A stretch of DNA of 64,000 bases from an uncultured Sphingorhabdus sp. (GCA_947492905.1 CANLOL010000001.1:1156578-1220577); one strand, 5' to 3'. Positions 35,536-45,906 are shown, numbered from the stretch's first letter. The notes: generated by a model from the letters alone, not told the origin. Translations and numbers: made by a program.

Positions 35536-36231
35536 ATGGTGTTACCTTTAATGCCCCACGCAACGGCCACATGGCTCGTCGACAATACTGGACTTGCTTT
35601 TGACCAGATCGCTGAATTTTGCGGCTTACATATTTTGGAAGTGCAAGCGATGGCTGATGATACAGCAAGCACCAAATATACGGGACGCGATCCTGTGCAA
35701 GCGGGCGAGCTAACCACGGCTGAAATTGAAAAAGGACAAAATGATCCTGATTATGCGTTGGTAATTAGCAAAGGGCCAGAGCAAGTGCGCCGCACCAAAG
35801 GGCCGCGCTATACCCCTGTATCCAAACGCCAAGATAAGCCCGATGGTATTGCATGGTTATTGCGCAATCATCCAGAGGTTTCCGATGGCCAGATTTGTAA
35901 GCTTATCGGCACAACGCGCAATACTATTAGCGCCATCCGTGATCGCAGCCATTGGAACAGTGCTGAAATCCAACCTAAAGATCCTGTGACGCTCGGCCTT
36001 TGCCCACAGCGCGAATTGGATGCTGTTGTTGCGAAAGCTGCTAAAAAAGCTGGCGTGGAAGCGCCGCCTTCGGTTGATTCGAGATTGGGCCAAGACAAAG
36101 ATGCTATGATTGAGCAATTGCATGCTGAACGCGCCAAGGAATTGAGCGATGCTGAAGCGGCCTATAATGCTGAGGCAGGCGAAGAGGTCAAAGAAGAATT
36201 GACCGCCGATAATTTGTTTAAGAAAAACTAA
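35536..36231 (+). CDS. trcR: Cell-cycle transcriptional regulator TrcR (DUF1013)
   Basis: A 231-residue protein with the DUF1013/TrcR hallmark PLMPHATATWLVDNTGLAFDQIAEFCGLHILEVQAMADD, the YTGRDPVQAGELT segment, and a helix-turn-helix-like QICKLIGTTRNTISAIRDRSHWN (about 115-140). The family occurs in alphaproteobacteria and is annotated as a cell-cycle transcription factor. The Glu-rich tail ends DNLFKKN. Start at the ATG at 35536, 4 nt after GGAG; the adjacent ATG at 35533 overlaps the SD more. Confidence 0.92.
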   Translation: MVLPLMPHATATWLVDNTGLAFDQIAEFCGLHILEVQAMADDTASTKYTGRDPVQAGELTTAEIEKGQNDPDYALVISKGPEQVRRTKGPRYTPVSKRQDKPDGIAWLLRNHPEVSDGQICKLIGTTRNTISAIRDRSHWNSAEIQPKDPVTLGLCPQRELDAVVAKAAKKAGVEAPPSVDSRLGQDKDAMIEQLHAERAKELSDAEAAYNAEAGEEVKEELTADNLFKKN

Positions 36232-36329
36232 GCAATATCCTATCATTAGCTTTAGCTGAAAAATTAATTTGGCTACCTTACCTAAGGGCATGGTTGCTAT
36301 TATATTATAAGTACCGCTAGTTAGGCATT

Positions 36330-37463
36330 ATGAACACACCGCCTACACAATCGGCTAAGCAACCGCCTGCTTATGATATGTCGCTGACGGATCATGATTT
36401 TGATTCCCATGTGCTAAAAGGTCTCACTTATCCTTTGGGTGAGTTTGGCCCTGAATATGGCGAGTATTATCCGCTCACTCCCGATATTGGTTGGACGCGA
36501 TTGCCTGTGCCCGGTGCATTAAAACATATCAATATATGGTTGTTGGCTGATCGTGATGAACAAGGCGAGGGTGTCGCCATAGTTGATACAGGGCTTAATC
36601 TTCCTGATAGCAAAGCGGCTTGGAATAAGCTGTTATCTGGGCCGCTAGCGGGCAAAAGAATTACGCGCGTAATTGTTACGCATTTCCACCCTGATCATGT
36701 CGGTATGGCGGGCTGGCTCTGCTATAAGCATAAGGTGCGTTTATGGATGAACCGCACCGAATGGCTCATGGCGCGGATGCTCACGGCTGATATTCGCGAT
36801 GAACCACCGCAAGAAGCGATTGATCAGATGCGTTATTGTGGATGGAGTGAAGAGCGATTGGAGGCTTTCAAAAAGCGTGGCTGGGGCAATTTTGCTCGCG
36901 CTGTATCGCCAATACCACTGGGCCATGTGCGATTGATGGATGATCAAGTTATTACCATTGGCAATAGAAAGTGGCGCATGATAACGGGCGGTGGGCATAC
37001 GCCTGAGCATACTTGCCTCTATGATGAGGAAAATGCTCTGTTGATTGCTGGCGATCAAATATTGCCGCGTATCACGTCCAATGTTTCCTTTATGACCAGC
37101 GAGCCTACTGCAAATCCATTGGGGGAATGGCTCGATAGTATTGATAAATTTCGCGGTAAATTGGCCGAAGATACATTGATATTGCCTGCGCATGGCGAAC
37201 CTTTTACGGGCGCATATTCGCGCCTTGATAGATTGGCGCAGGGGCATCATGAGCGGCTCGATGATCTGGCGGAGGCTCTGAAAAAAGATGAATTAAGAGC
37301 CGTCGATACATTTGAATTATTATTTTCGCGGCCTATAGACGATAGCGTTTATGGGCTGGCTACCGGTGAAGCTATGGCTCATCTTATATATTTGGTGGAA
37401 GATGGCAGAGCAATGTGCGAAATACGGGACGGCGTTGCTTGGTTCAAATCAGAGGCTGGTTAA
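36330..37463 (+). CDS. Metallo-beta-lactamase-fold hydrolase
   Basis: A 377-residue protein of the MBL superfamily. The metal site is THFHPDHVGMAGWL (HxHxDH, about 113-118), a later His in ITGGGHTPEHTCLY, Asp in LLIAGDQILPRI and His in LPAHGEPF. A C-terminal winged-helix-like extension (about 310-377) occurs in the LACTB2/quorum-lactonase-like group acting on thioesters or CoA-type substrates. The exact substrate is unknown. A fadD gene follows 22 nt later, so a role in acyl-thioester metabolism is a reasonable inference. Confidence 0.88.
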   Translation: MNTPPTQSAKQPPAYDMSLTDHDFDSHVLKGLTYPLGEFGPEYGEYYPLTPDIGWTRLPVPGALKHINIWLLADRDEQGEGVAIVDTGLNLPDSKAAWNKLLSGPLAGKRITRVIVTHFHPDHVGMAGWLCYKHKVRLWMNRTEWLMARMLTADIRDEPPQEAIDQMRYCGWSEERLEAFKKRGWGNFARAVSPIPLGHVRLMDDQVITIGNRKWRMITGGGHTPEHTCLYDEENALLIAGDQILPRITSNVSFMTSEPTANPLGEWLDSIDKFRGKLAEDTLILPAHGEPFTGAYSRLDRLAQGHHERLDDLAEALKKDELRAVDTFELLFSRPIDDSVYGLATGEAMAHLIYLVEDGRAMCEIRDGVAWFKSEAG

Positions 37464-37485
37464 TTCCGCGTAATGGAGCTTTATT

Positions 37486-39171
37486 ATGAATGATATGCAA
37501 ACAAATATTATATCAAATATGCACCCGATAATGGGCGAGCATGATTTTGCTCCTTTGTCCGTACCTGACATGTTTTTTGATGCGGTGAAACAACATGGTG
37601 ATGATAATTTGCTCGATTTTATGGGCAGGAAATATAGCTATAATGACGTTGCCAATGATGCGTGCAAAATTGCTAAAGCCTTACAAGAAATGGGCGTAAA
37701 GACGGGCGATCGTATTGGTTTGTTTTTGCCCAATGTTCCGCATTATGTGGCGGCTTATTATGGCGCGATGGCGATGGGCGCTATTGTTGTGAATTTCTCA
37801 CCTCTCTATACGGCAGAGGAATTATCGCATCAGGTCGAAGATAGCGGCACGCGCTTTTTATTCACCGTTAACGCGGCTGCTTTGCTGCCAACGGCCCTAG
37901 AAGTATTAGAGCATTCCTCGCTCGAAAGATTGATCGTCGGAACGATTGAACAGGCATTGCCGCCTGTGAAATCAATCCTCTATCGATTGTTCAAACGATC
38001 AGAGATGAGCCCAATTCCCGATGCCGAAAATATCACCCATTATTTTGATTTATTGCAAAATGATGGAGAATATTATGTTAAGGAATTTGATCCTCTAACG
38101 GACACTGCTTTGTTGCAATATACTGGCGGGACTACTGGCACACCCAAAGGGGCAATGCTGAGCCATCAAAATATTACCGCCAATGCGCGGCAGATTAACA
38201 CGCTCGATCCTTTTGCGAAAATGCACAACCCCGCCGAACCTGCGAAGGATAAAATTCTGGGCGCATTGCCATTTTTCCATGTGTTTGCGAACGCCTGCGT
38301 GCTTAATCGCACGATCAATAATGGCGGCTCTATTCATATGTTACCGCGTTTTGATGCCGATCAAGCTTTGGATGCTATTGACAAAGAATCGATTACAGCA
38401 ATGCCGGGTGTTCCGACTATGTATCAAGCATTGCTGGACAATCCCAAGATTGACAGCACCGATTTTTCATCATTAAGGGCCTGTATCTCTGGAGGTGCAC
38501 CACTCTCTGGTGATTTGAAACAAAAGTTTGAAACCAAAACAGGGTCGCGCCTTATAGAGGGCTATGGCCTTACCGAAAGCAGCGGCGTTGTTAGCTGCAA
38601 CCCCTATGAAGGCGATGGCAAAGTTGGGACGATTGGATTGCCCGTACCTGGCACAAAAATCCGCCTTGTCGATAAAGAAGATCATACAAAAGCAGCGCCA
38701 AAAGGCGGCCCTGGTGAGCTGACCTTTGCAGGCCCGCAAGTGATGCAGGGATATTGGAATAGGCCCGATGCTGATGCCGAAGTCTTCATGGGAGAATATT
38801 TACGCACTGGCGATGTTGCGACAGTTGATAGCGATGGTTTCATTAAAATTGTCGACCGCATAAAAGATATGATTTCGGTTGGCGGTTTCAAAGTATTTCC
38901 AAGCCAAGTTGAGGAAATTCTTTATCATCATAAAGCTATTAAAGAGGCGCTGGTTATTGGTGTTCCCGATGATTATTTGGGCGAACGACCCAAAGCCTTT
39001 GTGGTGCTAGAGAGTGATACGAGCATTGACGAAGATGAATTGCTAACATGGCTCAATAGCGAGCTTGGCAAGCATCAGCGCTGCGTTGCTGTTGTGATAC
39101 GCGATGATTTGCCCAAAACTATGATTGGCAAGCTTGACCGAAAAGCATTGCGCGCGCAAGAATTGGGTTGA
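37486..39171 (+). CDS. fadD: Long-chain fatty-acid-CoA ligase
   Basis: AMP-forming acyl-CoA synthetase of 561 residues. The P-loop-like motif YTGGTTGTPKGAMLSHQN is at about 209-226. EGYGLTESSGVVSCNP and the A8 hinge TGDVATVDSDGFIKIVDRIKDMI follow, and the A10 catalytic Lys lies in PKTMIGKLDRKAL near the end. It activates fatty acids for beta-oxidation or lipid synthesis. SD GGAG precedes the ATG. It likely forms a unit with the MBL-fold gene. Confidence 0.93.
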   Translation: MNDMQTNIISNMHPIMGEHDFAPLSVPDMFFDAVKQHGDDNLLDFMGRKYSYNDVANDACKIAKALQEMGVKTGDRIGLFLPNVPHYVAAYYGAMAMGAIVVNFSPLYTAEELSHQVEDSGTRFLFTVNAAALLPTALEVLEHSSLERLIVGTIEQALPPVKSILYRLFKRSEMSPIPDAENITHYFDLLQNDGEYYVKEFDPLTDTALLQYTGGTTGTPKGAMLSHQNITANARQINTLDPFAKMHNPAEPAKDKILGALPFFHVFANACVLNRTINNGGSIHMLPRFDADQALDAIDKESITAMPGVPTMYQALLDNPKIDSTDFSSLRACISGGAPLSGDLKQKFETKTGSRLIEGYGLTESSGVVSCNPYEGDGKVGTIGLPVPGTKIRLVDKEDHTKAAPKGGPGELTFAGPQVMQGYWNRPDADAEVFMGEYLRTGDVATVDSDGFIKIVDRIKDMISVGGFKVFPSQVEEILYHHKAIKEALVIGVPDDYLGERPKAFVVLESDTSIDEDELLTWLNSELGKHQRCVAVVIRDDLPKTMIGKLDRKALRAQELG

Positions 39172-39195
39172 AATTAAACCACAAGCAGTGGGGCA

Positions 39196-40512
39196 TTAAC
39201 GGGTTTTGAGCAATGCTTTTTGTTCTGCATCAACCAATTTTGCCGAAGCAAATGCAGAGAGTTTTGTGTTTGCTTTTCCGGTGCGACCCAAGGATGAAAG
39301 CTGCGCATAAAACCAATATTGCACAGCAAAGCTGTCAATAGTGCGGATTGTTTTGATGGCTTTCAAAAACCCAAGCCATGATGGTATAAGAGCCAATTCA
39401 TTTTCATAGCTCGGCAAGCTCTTTTGTCCCGATAACAATGCATTGGGGGCATCGGTCATCACGCACATTGGGCGGCCCAATCCGACAATATCGGCTGCTC
39501 CGCTTTCTATGGCATATTGCATCGTTGATGCTTGGCGAAACCCGCCCGTCACCATCAATGGGACGCTCACATGTTTTTGCATAGCTAAGGCAAATTCTAC
39601 AAAATAGGCTTCGCGTTCTATTGTGGATTGCGCTCTATGATCTTTATCGGCATCGGCTATTTCTTGATCTTCGGCTTCTTCTAATCCTTCGATCCCCATC
39701 AATTTGGGCTGTTCATAATTACCGCCCGATATTTCGATTAAATCAACACTGTCTTGTTCCAGCCATTTTGCAACGGTGATACTGTCTTCAAATGCAAATC
39801 CGCCGCGCTGAAAATCGGCGCTGTTTAATTTAACGGCGATTGGAAATTCTGGGCCAACGGCTGCGCGCACGGCGGCAATGACTTCGCGCAGGAATCGCGC
39901 GCGATTTTCTATGCTGCCACCATATTCATCGTTACGCACATTGGCGCGCGGGCTTAAAAATGAACTTAGCAAATATCCGTGTGCAGCGTGAATTTGCACT
40001 CCGGTAAAACCGCATTCTTTGCATGTCTTTGCCGCAAATGCGAATTTTTGAGTAAGCTGCTTAATCTCATCTATGCTCAAGGCCACAGGCTCGCCAAATT
40101 GCCCGCCCGGTAATCCCAATTTTATCGCAGAAGGTGCTTTAGGGTTGAGGTTAACATTCTTCATAGTCTGGCGACCGCCATGGCTGAGCTGCGCCCAAAA
40201 ATGATTACCGCTACGCGTTGCGGTTTTGGCAAAAGAGGTAAGGGCAGTTTTCAGCGCTTCATCAGCACTGCCATCAATGATGACATTGCCGGGCCGTTCC
40301 AAATGATCTTTGTCGATCTGAATATTGCCGCTTAGTAACATGCCTGCACCGCCATCAGACCATAGGCCATAAAGCGTATCAAGATGGGCAGTGGGAACAC
40401 CGGCCATAGTGGCAAGTCCCTCGGTCATAGCAGCTTTGCCGATGCGGTTTTTAAGGATCGCACCGCACGGCAGCGTTACGGGCGTATTAAGAGCATCGGC
40501 TGCTGTGGTCAT
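39196..40512 (-). CDS. NADH:flavin oxidoreductase, old yellow enzyme family
   Basis: A 438-residue FMN protein with the OYE TIM barrel: LKNRIGKAAMTEGLA, FWAQLSHGGRQT, TGVQIHAAHGYLLSSFLSPRANVRNDEYGGSIENRARF (about 170-205), and the late phosphate-binding VTGGFRQ and GAADIVGLGRPM. It has an unusually long C-terminal part (about 70 residues) but no FAD/NAD half as in dienoyl-CoA reductases. Substrate unknown. It overlaps the upstream small lipoprotein gene by four bases. Confidence 0.9.
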   Translation of the reverse strand: MTTAADALNTPVTLPCGAILKNRIGKAAMTEGLATMAGVPTAHLDTLYGLWSDGGAGMLLSGNIQIDKDHLERPGNVIIDGSADEALKTALTSFAKTATRSGNHFWAQLSHGGRQTMKNVNLNPKAPSAIKLGLPGGQFGEPVALSIDEIKQLTQKFAFAAKTCKECGFTGVQIHAAHGYLLSSFLSPRANVRNDEYGGSIENRARFLREVIAAVRAAVGPEFPIAVKLNSADFQRGGFAFEDSITVAKWLEQDSVDLIEISGGNYEQPKLMGIEGLEEAEDQEIADADKDHRAQSTIEREAYFVEFALAMQKHVSVPLMVTGGFRQASTMQYAIESGAADIVGLGRPMCVMTDAPNALLSGQKSLPSYENELALIPSWLGFLKAIKTIRTIDSFAVQYWFYAQLSSLGRTGKANTKLSAFASAKLVDAEQKALLKTR

Positions 40513-40763
40513 TCGCTATCTTTCTCTTCTGTGTCATTTTCAGCATCTTCCGCCTCTTCTGGCGTATCGGTGCTTTCATCCAAGCCCTCGACATTAATCA
40601 TAGCATCGCTAATCGTGCCTTCGCTGCTGTCAACATCATCCAAAACGGTTTCCGTAACAACAGCATCACCCACTGTATCATTATCGGTGCTATTATCTTC
40701 TTTAGTGCAAGCCGATAGGCTGATCGCTGCTATCAATATTAAGGTTGATTTATAATGTTTCAT
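40509..40763 (-). CDS. Small acidic lipoprotein
   Basis: An 84-residue protein: signal peptide MKHYKSTLILIAAISLSAC (lipobox LSAC, Cys 19), then about 65 residues dominated by Asp, Glu, Ser and Thr with no predicted fold. I do not recognise a family. Its stop overlaps the OYE gene start (ATGA), so both are translated from one mRNA. Confidence 0.75.
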   Translation of the reverse strand: MKHYKSTLILIAAISLSACTKEDNSTDNDTVGDAVVTETVLDDVDSSEGTISDAMINVEGLDESTDTPEEAEDAENDTEEKDSE

Positions 40764-40819
40764 TTCTGATGGTCCTCAAGATTTTGCTTAATGGATATAT
40801 TTAAGTTTTGCAATAAAAC

Positions 40820-41485
40820 TTATTTTTTGGAAAGTGCGGTTAAAAAATCTGGCAGGCATTGTTTCAGGGCATCATCAAAATCGGCCATGCTCACATCTAA
40901 ACCCAAATCGCGAAAACTGGTCACAGGATATTCGGCTATGCCGCATGGAACTATGCCGTTAAAATGGCTCAAATCAGGGTCGATATTGACGGCAAATCCA
41001 TGTGCTGTAACCCATCTTTTGATGCGCACACCAATCGCGCCAATCTTGGCTTCTTGCCCTTGTCTATTATCGCACCATATGCCGATGCGTCCTTCTGCTC
41101 TGCGCGCCTCAACGCCAAAGACTGCTAAGCTGTCAATAACCCAACCTTCTAGTGCATGAACATATTGGCGAACATCTTTGCCTCTTTGGCCTAGATTGAG
41201 CATCACATAGCCAACGCGCTGGCCGGGGCCATGATAAGTATAGCGCCCACCGCGCCCGCTGTCATAGACTGGGAAATTTTGATGCAATAATTCGGCCGGA
41301 TCTGCGCTCGTTCCGCCAGTATATAATGGTGGATGTTCAATCAGCCAAATATGCTCTTTGCTGTGCTGAGCGAATATATCGGCTTGAAGTTTTTCCATGC
41401 GCTCTACGGCATGGGGATATAGGATATGCTCTTGCGCGCTTTCCCATATTATATCATCGCCTATTATGTTGCTCATATCATTCAT
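40820..41485 (-). CDS. lipB: Octanoyl-ACP:protein octanoyltransferase
   Basis: Transfers octanoate from ACP to lipoyl domains, the first step of lipoate synthesis. It is 221 residues from the ATG at 41485. LipB signatures: HPPLYTGGTSADPAELL, GRGGRYTYHGPGQRVGYVMLNL (about 75-96), the catalytic Lys in GAIGVRIKRWVTAHGFAVN, and the Cys in GIVPCGI. The open frame to 41533 lacks conserved sequence. lipA is not in the window. Confidence 0.95.
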   Translation of the reverse strand: MNDMSNIIGDDIIWESAQEHILYPHAVERMEKLQADIFAQHSKEHIWLIEHPPLYTGGTSADPAELLHQNFPVYDSGRGGRYTYHGPGQRVGYVMLNLGQRGKDVRQYVHALEGWVIDSLAVFGVEARRAEGRIGIWCDNRQGQEAKIGAIGVRIKRWVTAHGFAVNIDPDLSHFNGIVPCGIAEYPVTSFRDLGLDVSMADFDDALKQCLPDFLTALSKK

Positions 41486-41641
41486 CGCATACCATCTATG
41501 CTTGATAGAGAAGCGATACAAGATATTTTGCACGCTGAGTAAAGCAAAGAGGATAGATAGGTTATGATTGGCGAATAATATTAAAACCTGCCTTGATGCT
41601 TAGGGTAAAATGCGCAATATGATGAAAAAAGGGGTAAAATA

Positions 41642-42403
41642 ATGACCAAAAATACATTGGATTTGACGGCGGTTTGGAATGATACAATGGCATTGCTGAG
41701 CGCGCACAAAGAAGCCGCAATAGCAATTGCTGGTGTATTTTTGTTTCTACCGAGCTGGATGTTTGCTTATTTTGTAGGTGAACCCGATACTGGAGGGGTC
41801 ACCGACCCGAGTAAAGCAATGGATATCATGCTGCAATTTTACTCAGAAAATAGTCTGGCATTGATTATATTTGGTTTGTTAGCATCTTTTGGGACTTTGG
41901 CTTATTATGTGATTTTAGTGCGCAAAGATTATGATTCCATCGGTGCTGGAATTGCAAGAGCATTACCAATATTCCCAATATTTTTCATTGTGAGTATAAT
42001 CACGGGCTTGCTCACGGGTTTAGGGGTATTCGCTTTCATCATTGGCGCATTTTATTTGAGTGGTCGTTTTTCAGCCGTGGCGGGTGTGGTCGCCGCTGAG
42101 CCCGAGCGCGGCATCATTGGCTCTATCAAATATGGATGGTCGCTAACTCACAATGTAGGTTGGATGGCATTTTTGATCATATTCATAGTTGGAATAGTAG
42201 GAGCAGTGATTGGATTTCTTGTGGGAGCGATCGTTGGTCTCATATCCAGCTATTTTGGAGGTCCATTATTATTGACAGCGTTTACGTCATTAATAAGCGC
42301 TATATTCTCAGTCGTCACAGCAACTTTGGTAATCGCAATTTACCGTCATTTGAAACCACAGGTTGATGGTAATTTTGCGAATGCTAACCCAAATCAGGAA
42401 TAA
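41642..42403 (+). CDS. Multi-span membrane protein of unknown function
   Basis: A 253-residue integral membrane protein with about six helices. Helix 1 contains a LFLPSWMFAYFVG turn, and the cytoplasmic parts include YDSIGAGIARAL and AAEPERGIIGSIKYGWSLTHN. This resembles YciC-like/glycerophosphodiester-phosphodiesterase membrane-domain proteins found in sphingomonads, but I cannot name it with confidence. The stop directly abuts the stop of the convergent hemF. Confidence 0.75.
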   Translation: MTKNTLDLTAVWNDTMALLSAHKEAAIAIAGVFLFLPSWMFAYFVGEPDTGGVTDPSKAMDIMLQFYSENSLALIIFGLLASFGTLAYYVILVRKDYDSIGAGIARALPIFPIFFIVSIITGLLTGLGVFAFIIGAFYLSGRFSAVAGVVAAEPERGIIGSIKYGWSLTHNVGWMAFLIIFIVGIVGAVIGFLVGAIVGLISSYFGGPLLLTAFTSLISAIFSVVTATLVIAIYRHLKPQVDGNFANANPNQE

Positions 42404-43279
42404 TTATTCCCAAATCGCTTCGGGCGGCAGGCTCATTAAAATAGCATCAATATTGCCGCCCGTTTTCAGACCGAATAATGTTCCGCGATCATAAATAAGA
42501 TTAAATTCGGCATAGCGTCCGCGCCATTTGAGCTGTGCTAATTTTTCAGCCTCTGAAAAATCTTGATCCATTCTTTTTCGCACAAGCGCTGGATAAGTGT
42601 CCAAAAATGTCTGGCCTACATCGCGGGTAAATTGGAAATGACGATCAAAAGCGGCGTCATCATCAATTTCTAAATGGTCATAAAATATTCCGCCAACGCC
42701 GCGATGACAATTGCGGTGCGGAATATAGAAATAATCATCGGCCCATTTTTTATATTTCTCATAAACCTCTGGCCCATAGGGTGCGCAGGCAGCGCGATAG
42801 GCTGCATGAAATATTTCGGTATCCGCTTCATAGGGGATAGGCGGGTTAAGATCTGCACCGCCGCCAAACCAACGTTTCGTTGTCGCCAAAAACCGTGTGT
42901 TCATATGCACGGCGGGAACATGCGGATTGGCCATATGCGCCACCAATGAAATGCCGGTTGCGAAAAAGCGCGGATCTTGCTCTGCGCCATTAATGCTAGC
43001 CGCAAATTCGGGATTAAATTTCCCGCCCACGGTGGAAACATTGACGCCGACTTTTTCAAAGACCTTGCCCTTCATCACGCCGCGCACGCCGCCGCCGCCA
43101 TCATTGGTTTCTCCATCGCCGCCATCCTCGATACGGTCCCATTCGATAAATTCAAATTCGGCATCGCTGCCCGCTTCGCGCTCTATTGCCGTAAATTCGG
43201 CGCAGATAGAATCGCGCAATTGTTCGAACCAAGTGCGCGCAGATTGTTGCTGTGTATCGAGGGCGAGGGGCATGTTCAT
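42404..43279 (-). CDS. hemF: Oxygen-dependent coproporphyrinogen III oxidase
   Basis: Decarboxylates coproporphyrinogen III to protoporphyrinogen IX using O2. It is 291 residues: GGGVRGVMKGKVFEKVGVN, the HMNTRFLATTKRWFGGGADLNP signature around residues 125-146, HRGVGGIFYDHLE, and the C-terminal WRGRYAEFNLIYDRGTLFGLKTGG. Complete and typical. It follows trmL on the minus strand, beside the pet operon that needs haem. Confidence 0.96.
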   Translation of the reverse strand: MNMPLALDTQQQSARTWFEQLRDSICAEFTAIEREAGSDAEFEFIEWDRIEDGGDGETNDGGGGVRGVMKGKVFEKVGVNVSTVGGKFNPEFAASINGAEQDPRFFATGISLVAHMANPHVPAVHMNTRFLATTKRWFGGGADLNPPIPYEADTEIFHAAYRAACAPYGPEVYEKYKKWADDYFYIPHRNCHRGVGGIFYDHLEIDDDAAFDRHFQFTRDVGQTFLDTYPALVRKRMDQDFSEAEKLAQLKWRGRYAEFNLIYDRGTLFGLKTGGNIDAILMSLPPEAIWE

Positions 43280-43396
43280 AATTCCATAAAGTGTGGCTTT
43301 AACTGTAGCCTTTACTGTTGTTTCTGCTGTGGCTCTGCATCTTATCTCATAAGGCCATGGCCAATGGCAACATTATTTGAGCAGATTGATAAATTT

Positions 43397-43858
43397 TTAG
43401 CTTTGCGCAAATTGTCCCGTTTGCCGTAACCCTTCGCCCAATGCCATGCCAGCAGCAACCGCAACATTGAGCGATCGAAACCCGCTTTGCATCGGGATAT
43501 GGATGCGCGCATCGGCGCGGCTGTGCACATGATCTGGAACGCCAGCGCTCTCGCTGCCCATCAATATGATGTCATTAGGTTCAAATGTGGCGTGATGCAG
43601 CGGAACAGAGCCTTTGCTGGTCATTAAAATGATGCGTTTGCCATTTTGAGAGGCATTTGCTTCAAAATGTTCCCAATCTAAATGACGCGTGATGGATGCA
43701 GAGGCAGCATAATCCATGCCAGCGCGTTTTAATCCGCGCTCCCCAAATGCAAAACCACATGGTTCAATTATGTCACAAGGGACACCAAGGCAGGCGGTAA
43801 GTCGCAAAATTGTGCCAACATTTCCTGCTATATCAGGTTGAAAAAGTGCTAGATTCAT
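43397..43858 (-). CDS. trmL: tRNA (cytidine(34)/uridine(34)-2'-O)-methyltransferase
   Basis: SPOUT-family enzyme that 2'-O-methylates the wobble base of tRNA-Leu isoacceptors. It is 153 residues from the ATG at 43858 (MNLALFQPDIAGNVGTILRLTACLG), with FGERGLKRAGMDY, ILMGSESAGVP and the knot segment IPMQSGFRSLNVAVAAGMAL near the C-terminus. The in-frame extension to 43882 is not conserved. Divergent from petA, with 203 nt between them. Confidence 0.95.
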   Translation of the reverse strand: MNLALFQPDIAGNVGTILRLTACLGVPCDIIEPCGFAFGERGLKRAGMDYAASASITRHLDWEHFEANASQNGKRIILMTSKGSVPLHHATFEPNDIILMGSESAGVPDHVHSRADARIHIPMQSGFRSLNVAVAAGMALGEGLRQTGQFAQS

Positions 43859-44061
43859 GGGAGTTATATAACAGCTAAACATTTCTTGTCATCATAATGA
43901 AAAAACACTGTTGGCAAATGGGTATAAACAGGGCTATTAGGCCCTTGAATCGGCTATGAACTTAGCGAAATATTTGTTTCGCATTGTTTTATGGAGTCGG
44001 GGGACTATCATTGCATTATATCCATTGATCTAATGCGGGTTAATAAGGCAGAAAAGGCAGG

Positions 44062-44622
44062 ATGATGGCTGAGCCAGAAACGACAGAAACAAACGAAGGC
44101 GGGGAAGTCCGTCGCCGTGATTTTATCAACATAGCAGCAGTAAGCTTTGCAGGCGTTGGCGCAGGGGTGGTAGCATTGCCGCTCGTTAGTCAAATGGCGC
44201 CAAGTGCTGATGTTTTGGCCTTAGCCTCTGTCGAGGTTGACGTGTCTTCTATCGAGGTTGGTCAAGCGATCAAAACAACATGGCGCAAGCAGCCTGTGTT
44301 CATTCGCAACCTTACACCAGCAGAGATTGCCGAATCAAAAGCCGTTAATATTGGTGAACTTCGTGATCCTGCGACGTTTGAAGACCGCACATTGCCGGGC
44401 AAAGAAAATTGGTTGGTGATGCTGGGCGTTTGTACCCATCTTGGCTGTATTCCATTAGGTGCAGCGCAAGGCGAAATTAAAGGCGAATATGATGGCTATT
44501 TCTGCCCATGTCATGGTTCGCATTATGATGCTGCTGGTCGTATTAGAAAAGGCCCAGCCCCCACCAATTTAGAAGTACCGGAATTTTCATTCGTTTCCGA
44601 TACTGTCATGAAAATAGGGTAA
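44062..44622 (+). CDS. petA: Ubiquinol-cytochrome c reductase Rieske iron-sulfur subunit
   Basis: The 2Fe-2S subunit of cytochrome bc1. It is 186 residues: Tat-type N-terminus (VRRRDFINIAAVSFAGVG) that stays as a membrane anchor, and the cluster ligands in CTHLGC (about 122-127) and CPCHGSHYD (about 149-157). First gene of petABC; petB follows after 12 nt. Two adjacent ATGs (44062, 44065) could start it. Confidence 0.96.
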   Translation: MMAEPETTETNEGGEVRRRDFINIAAVSFAGVGAGVVALPLVSQMAPSADVLALASVEVDVSSIEVGQAIKTTWRKQPVFIRNLTPAEIAESKAVNIGELRDPATFEDRTLPGKENWLVMLGVCTHLGCIPLGAAQGEIKGEYDGYFCPCHGSHYDAAGRIRKGPAPTNLEVPEFSFVSDTVMKIG

Positions 44623-44634
44623 GGAGTTTAGAAA

Positions 44635-45906
44635 ATGAGTTTTCCTTGGGCTAAACAATATACACCTGAAAATGAATTTATGAAATGGATGGACTCACGT
44701 CTTCCGCTTCCTCGTTTAATTTATAATGCCGTTGGTGCGGGCTATCCTGTACCGCGCAATTTGAACTATTTTTGGAACTTTGGCGTTTTGGCTGGCGTTG
44801 CATTGGTCATTCAAATTTTGACAGGCGTTATTTTGGCCATGCATTATGCGGCCAATGTTGGCGTCGCATTTGACAGCGTTGAGCATATCATGCGCAATGT
44901 AAACAGCGGCTGGTTATTGCGTTATGCGCACATGAACGGCGCTAGTTTCTTCTTCATCGTTGTGTATATCCACATATTCAGAGGCTTATTCTACAGCTCT
45001 TATAAAGCGCCGCGCGAGATGGTGTGGCTCTTGGGTCTCGTCATATTCTTGCTTATGATGGCAACAGCATTCATGGGCTATGTGCTTCCTTGGGGGCAAA
45101 TGAGCTTCTGGGGTGCAAAAGTGATTACGGGTCTATTCTCAGCCATTCCGCTGGTCGGTCCTGCTTTGCAAGAGTGGTTATTGGGCGGTTTCTCACCAGA
45201 TAATGCTACGCTAAACCGCTTCTTCTCATTGCACTTTGTGCTTCCATTTGTGATTGCCGGTGTGATTATATTGCATATTTGGGCCTTGCACATTCCTGGT
45301 TCTTCTAACCCAACGGGTATAGAGATTAAGGGCAAGCAAGACACAATCCCATTCCACCCTTATTACACTGCGAAAGATGGTTTCGGATTGGGTGTCTTCC
45401 TAATTTTCTTCTGCATATTGACATTCTTTATGCCGAACTTCTTGGGTCACCCAGATAATTATATCCCAGCAAATGAACTATCAACACCAGCGCATATTGT
45501 GCCCGAATGGTATTTCTGGCCATTCTACGCAATTTTGCGCGCTTTCACTTTTGATTTCTTCTTCATTGAGGCGAAACTATTGGGCGTGATTGCAATGTTT
45601 GGTTCAATCCTATTGCTCTTCTTCTTGCCTTGGCTCGATAAATCACCTGTGCGTTCAGGGCATTATCGTCCTGTATTCCGCAAATTCTTTTGGTTTGGCC
45701 TCATCCCATGTATCTTATTGCTAGGATATTTGGGCGGCGCTCCTGCGGAAGAGCCTTATGTGATGCTTTCACAATTGGCATCTGCCTATTATTTCGCGCA
45801 TTTCTTAATCATATTACCTATCATTTCGATGACAGAGAAGCCAAAGCCACTTCCGAATTCCATCACGGAATCGGTAACGGGTAAGCCTCTGGACGCGACG
45901 GCATAA
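44635..45906 (+). CDS. petB: Cytochrome b
   Basis: Cytochrome b of the bc1 complex, 423 residues with about eight membrane helices. Haem-ligand histidines lie in helices 2 and 4 ([48 protein letters not shown]). The Qo-site PEWY motif is present ([18 protein letters not shown]). Full length for alphaproteobacteria. Between petA and petC with gaps of 12 nt each, one operon. Confidence 0.97.
   Translation: MSFPWAKQYTPENEFMKWMDSRLPLPRLIYNAVGAGYPVPRNLNYFWNFGVLAGVALVIQILTGVILAMHYAANVGVAFDSVEHIMRNVNSGWLLRYAHMNGASFFFIVVYIHIFRGLFYSSYKAPREMVWLLGLVIFLLMMATAFMGYVLPWGQMSFWGAKVITGLFSAIPLVGPALQEWLLGGFSPDNATLNRFFSLHFVLPFVIAGVIILHIWALHIPGSSNPTGIEIKGKQDTIPFHPYYTAKDGFGLGVFLIFFCILTFFMPNFLGHPDNYIPANELSTPAHIVPEWYFWPFYAILRAFTFDFFFIEAKLLGVIAMFGSILLLFFLPWLDKSPVRSGHYRPVFRKFFWFGLIPCILLLGYLGGAPAEEPYVMLSQLASAYYFAHFLIILPIISMTEKPKPLPNSITESVTGKPLDATA

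Noticed and set aside
42674-43429. Overlapping plus-strand ORFs opposite hemF
   Set aside because: Shadows of the hemF coding sequence; the hemF frame has all family motifs and the opposite frames none.
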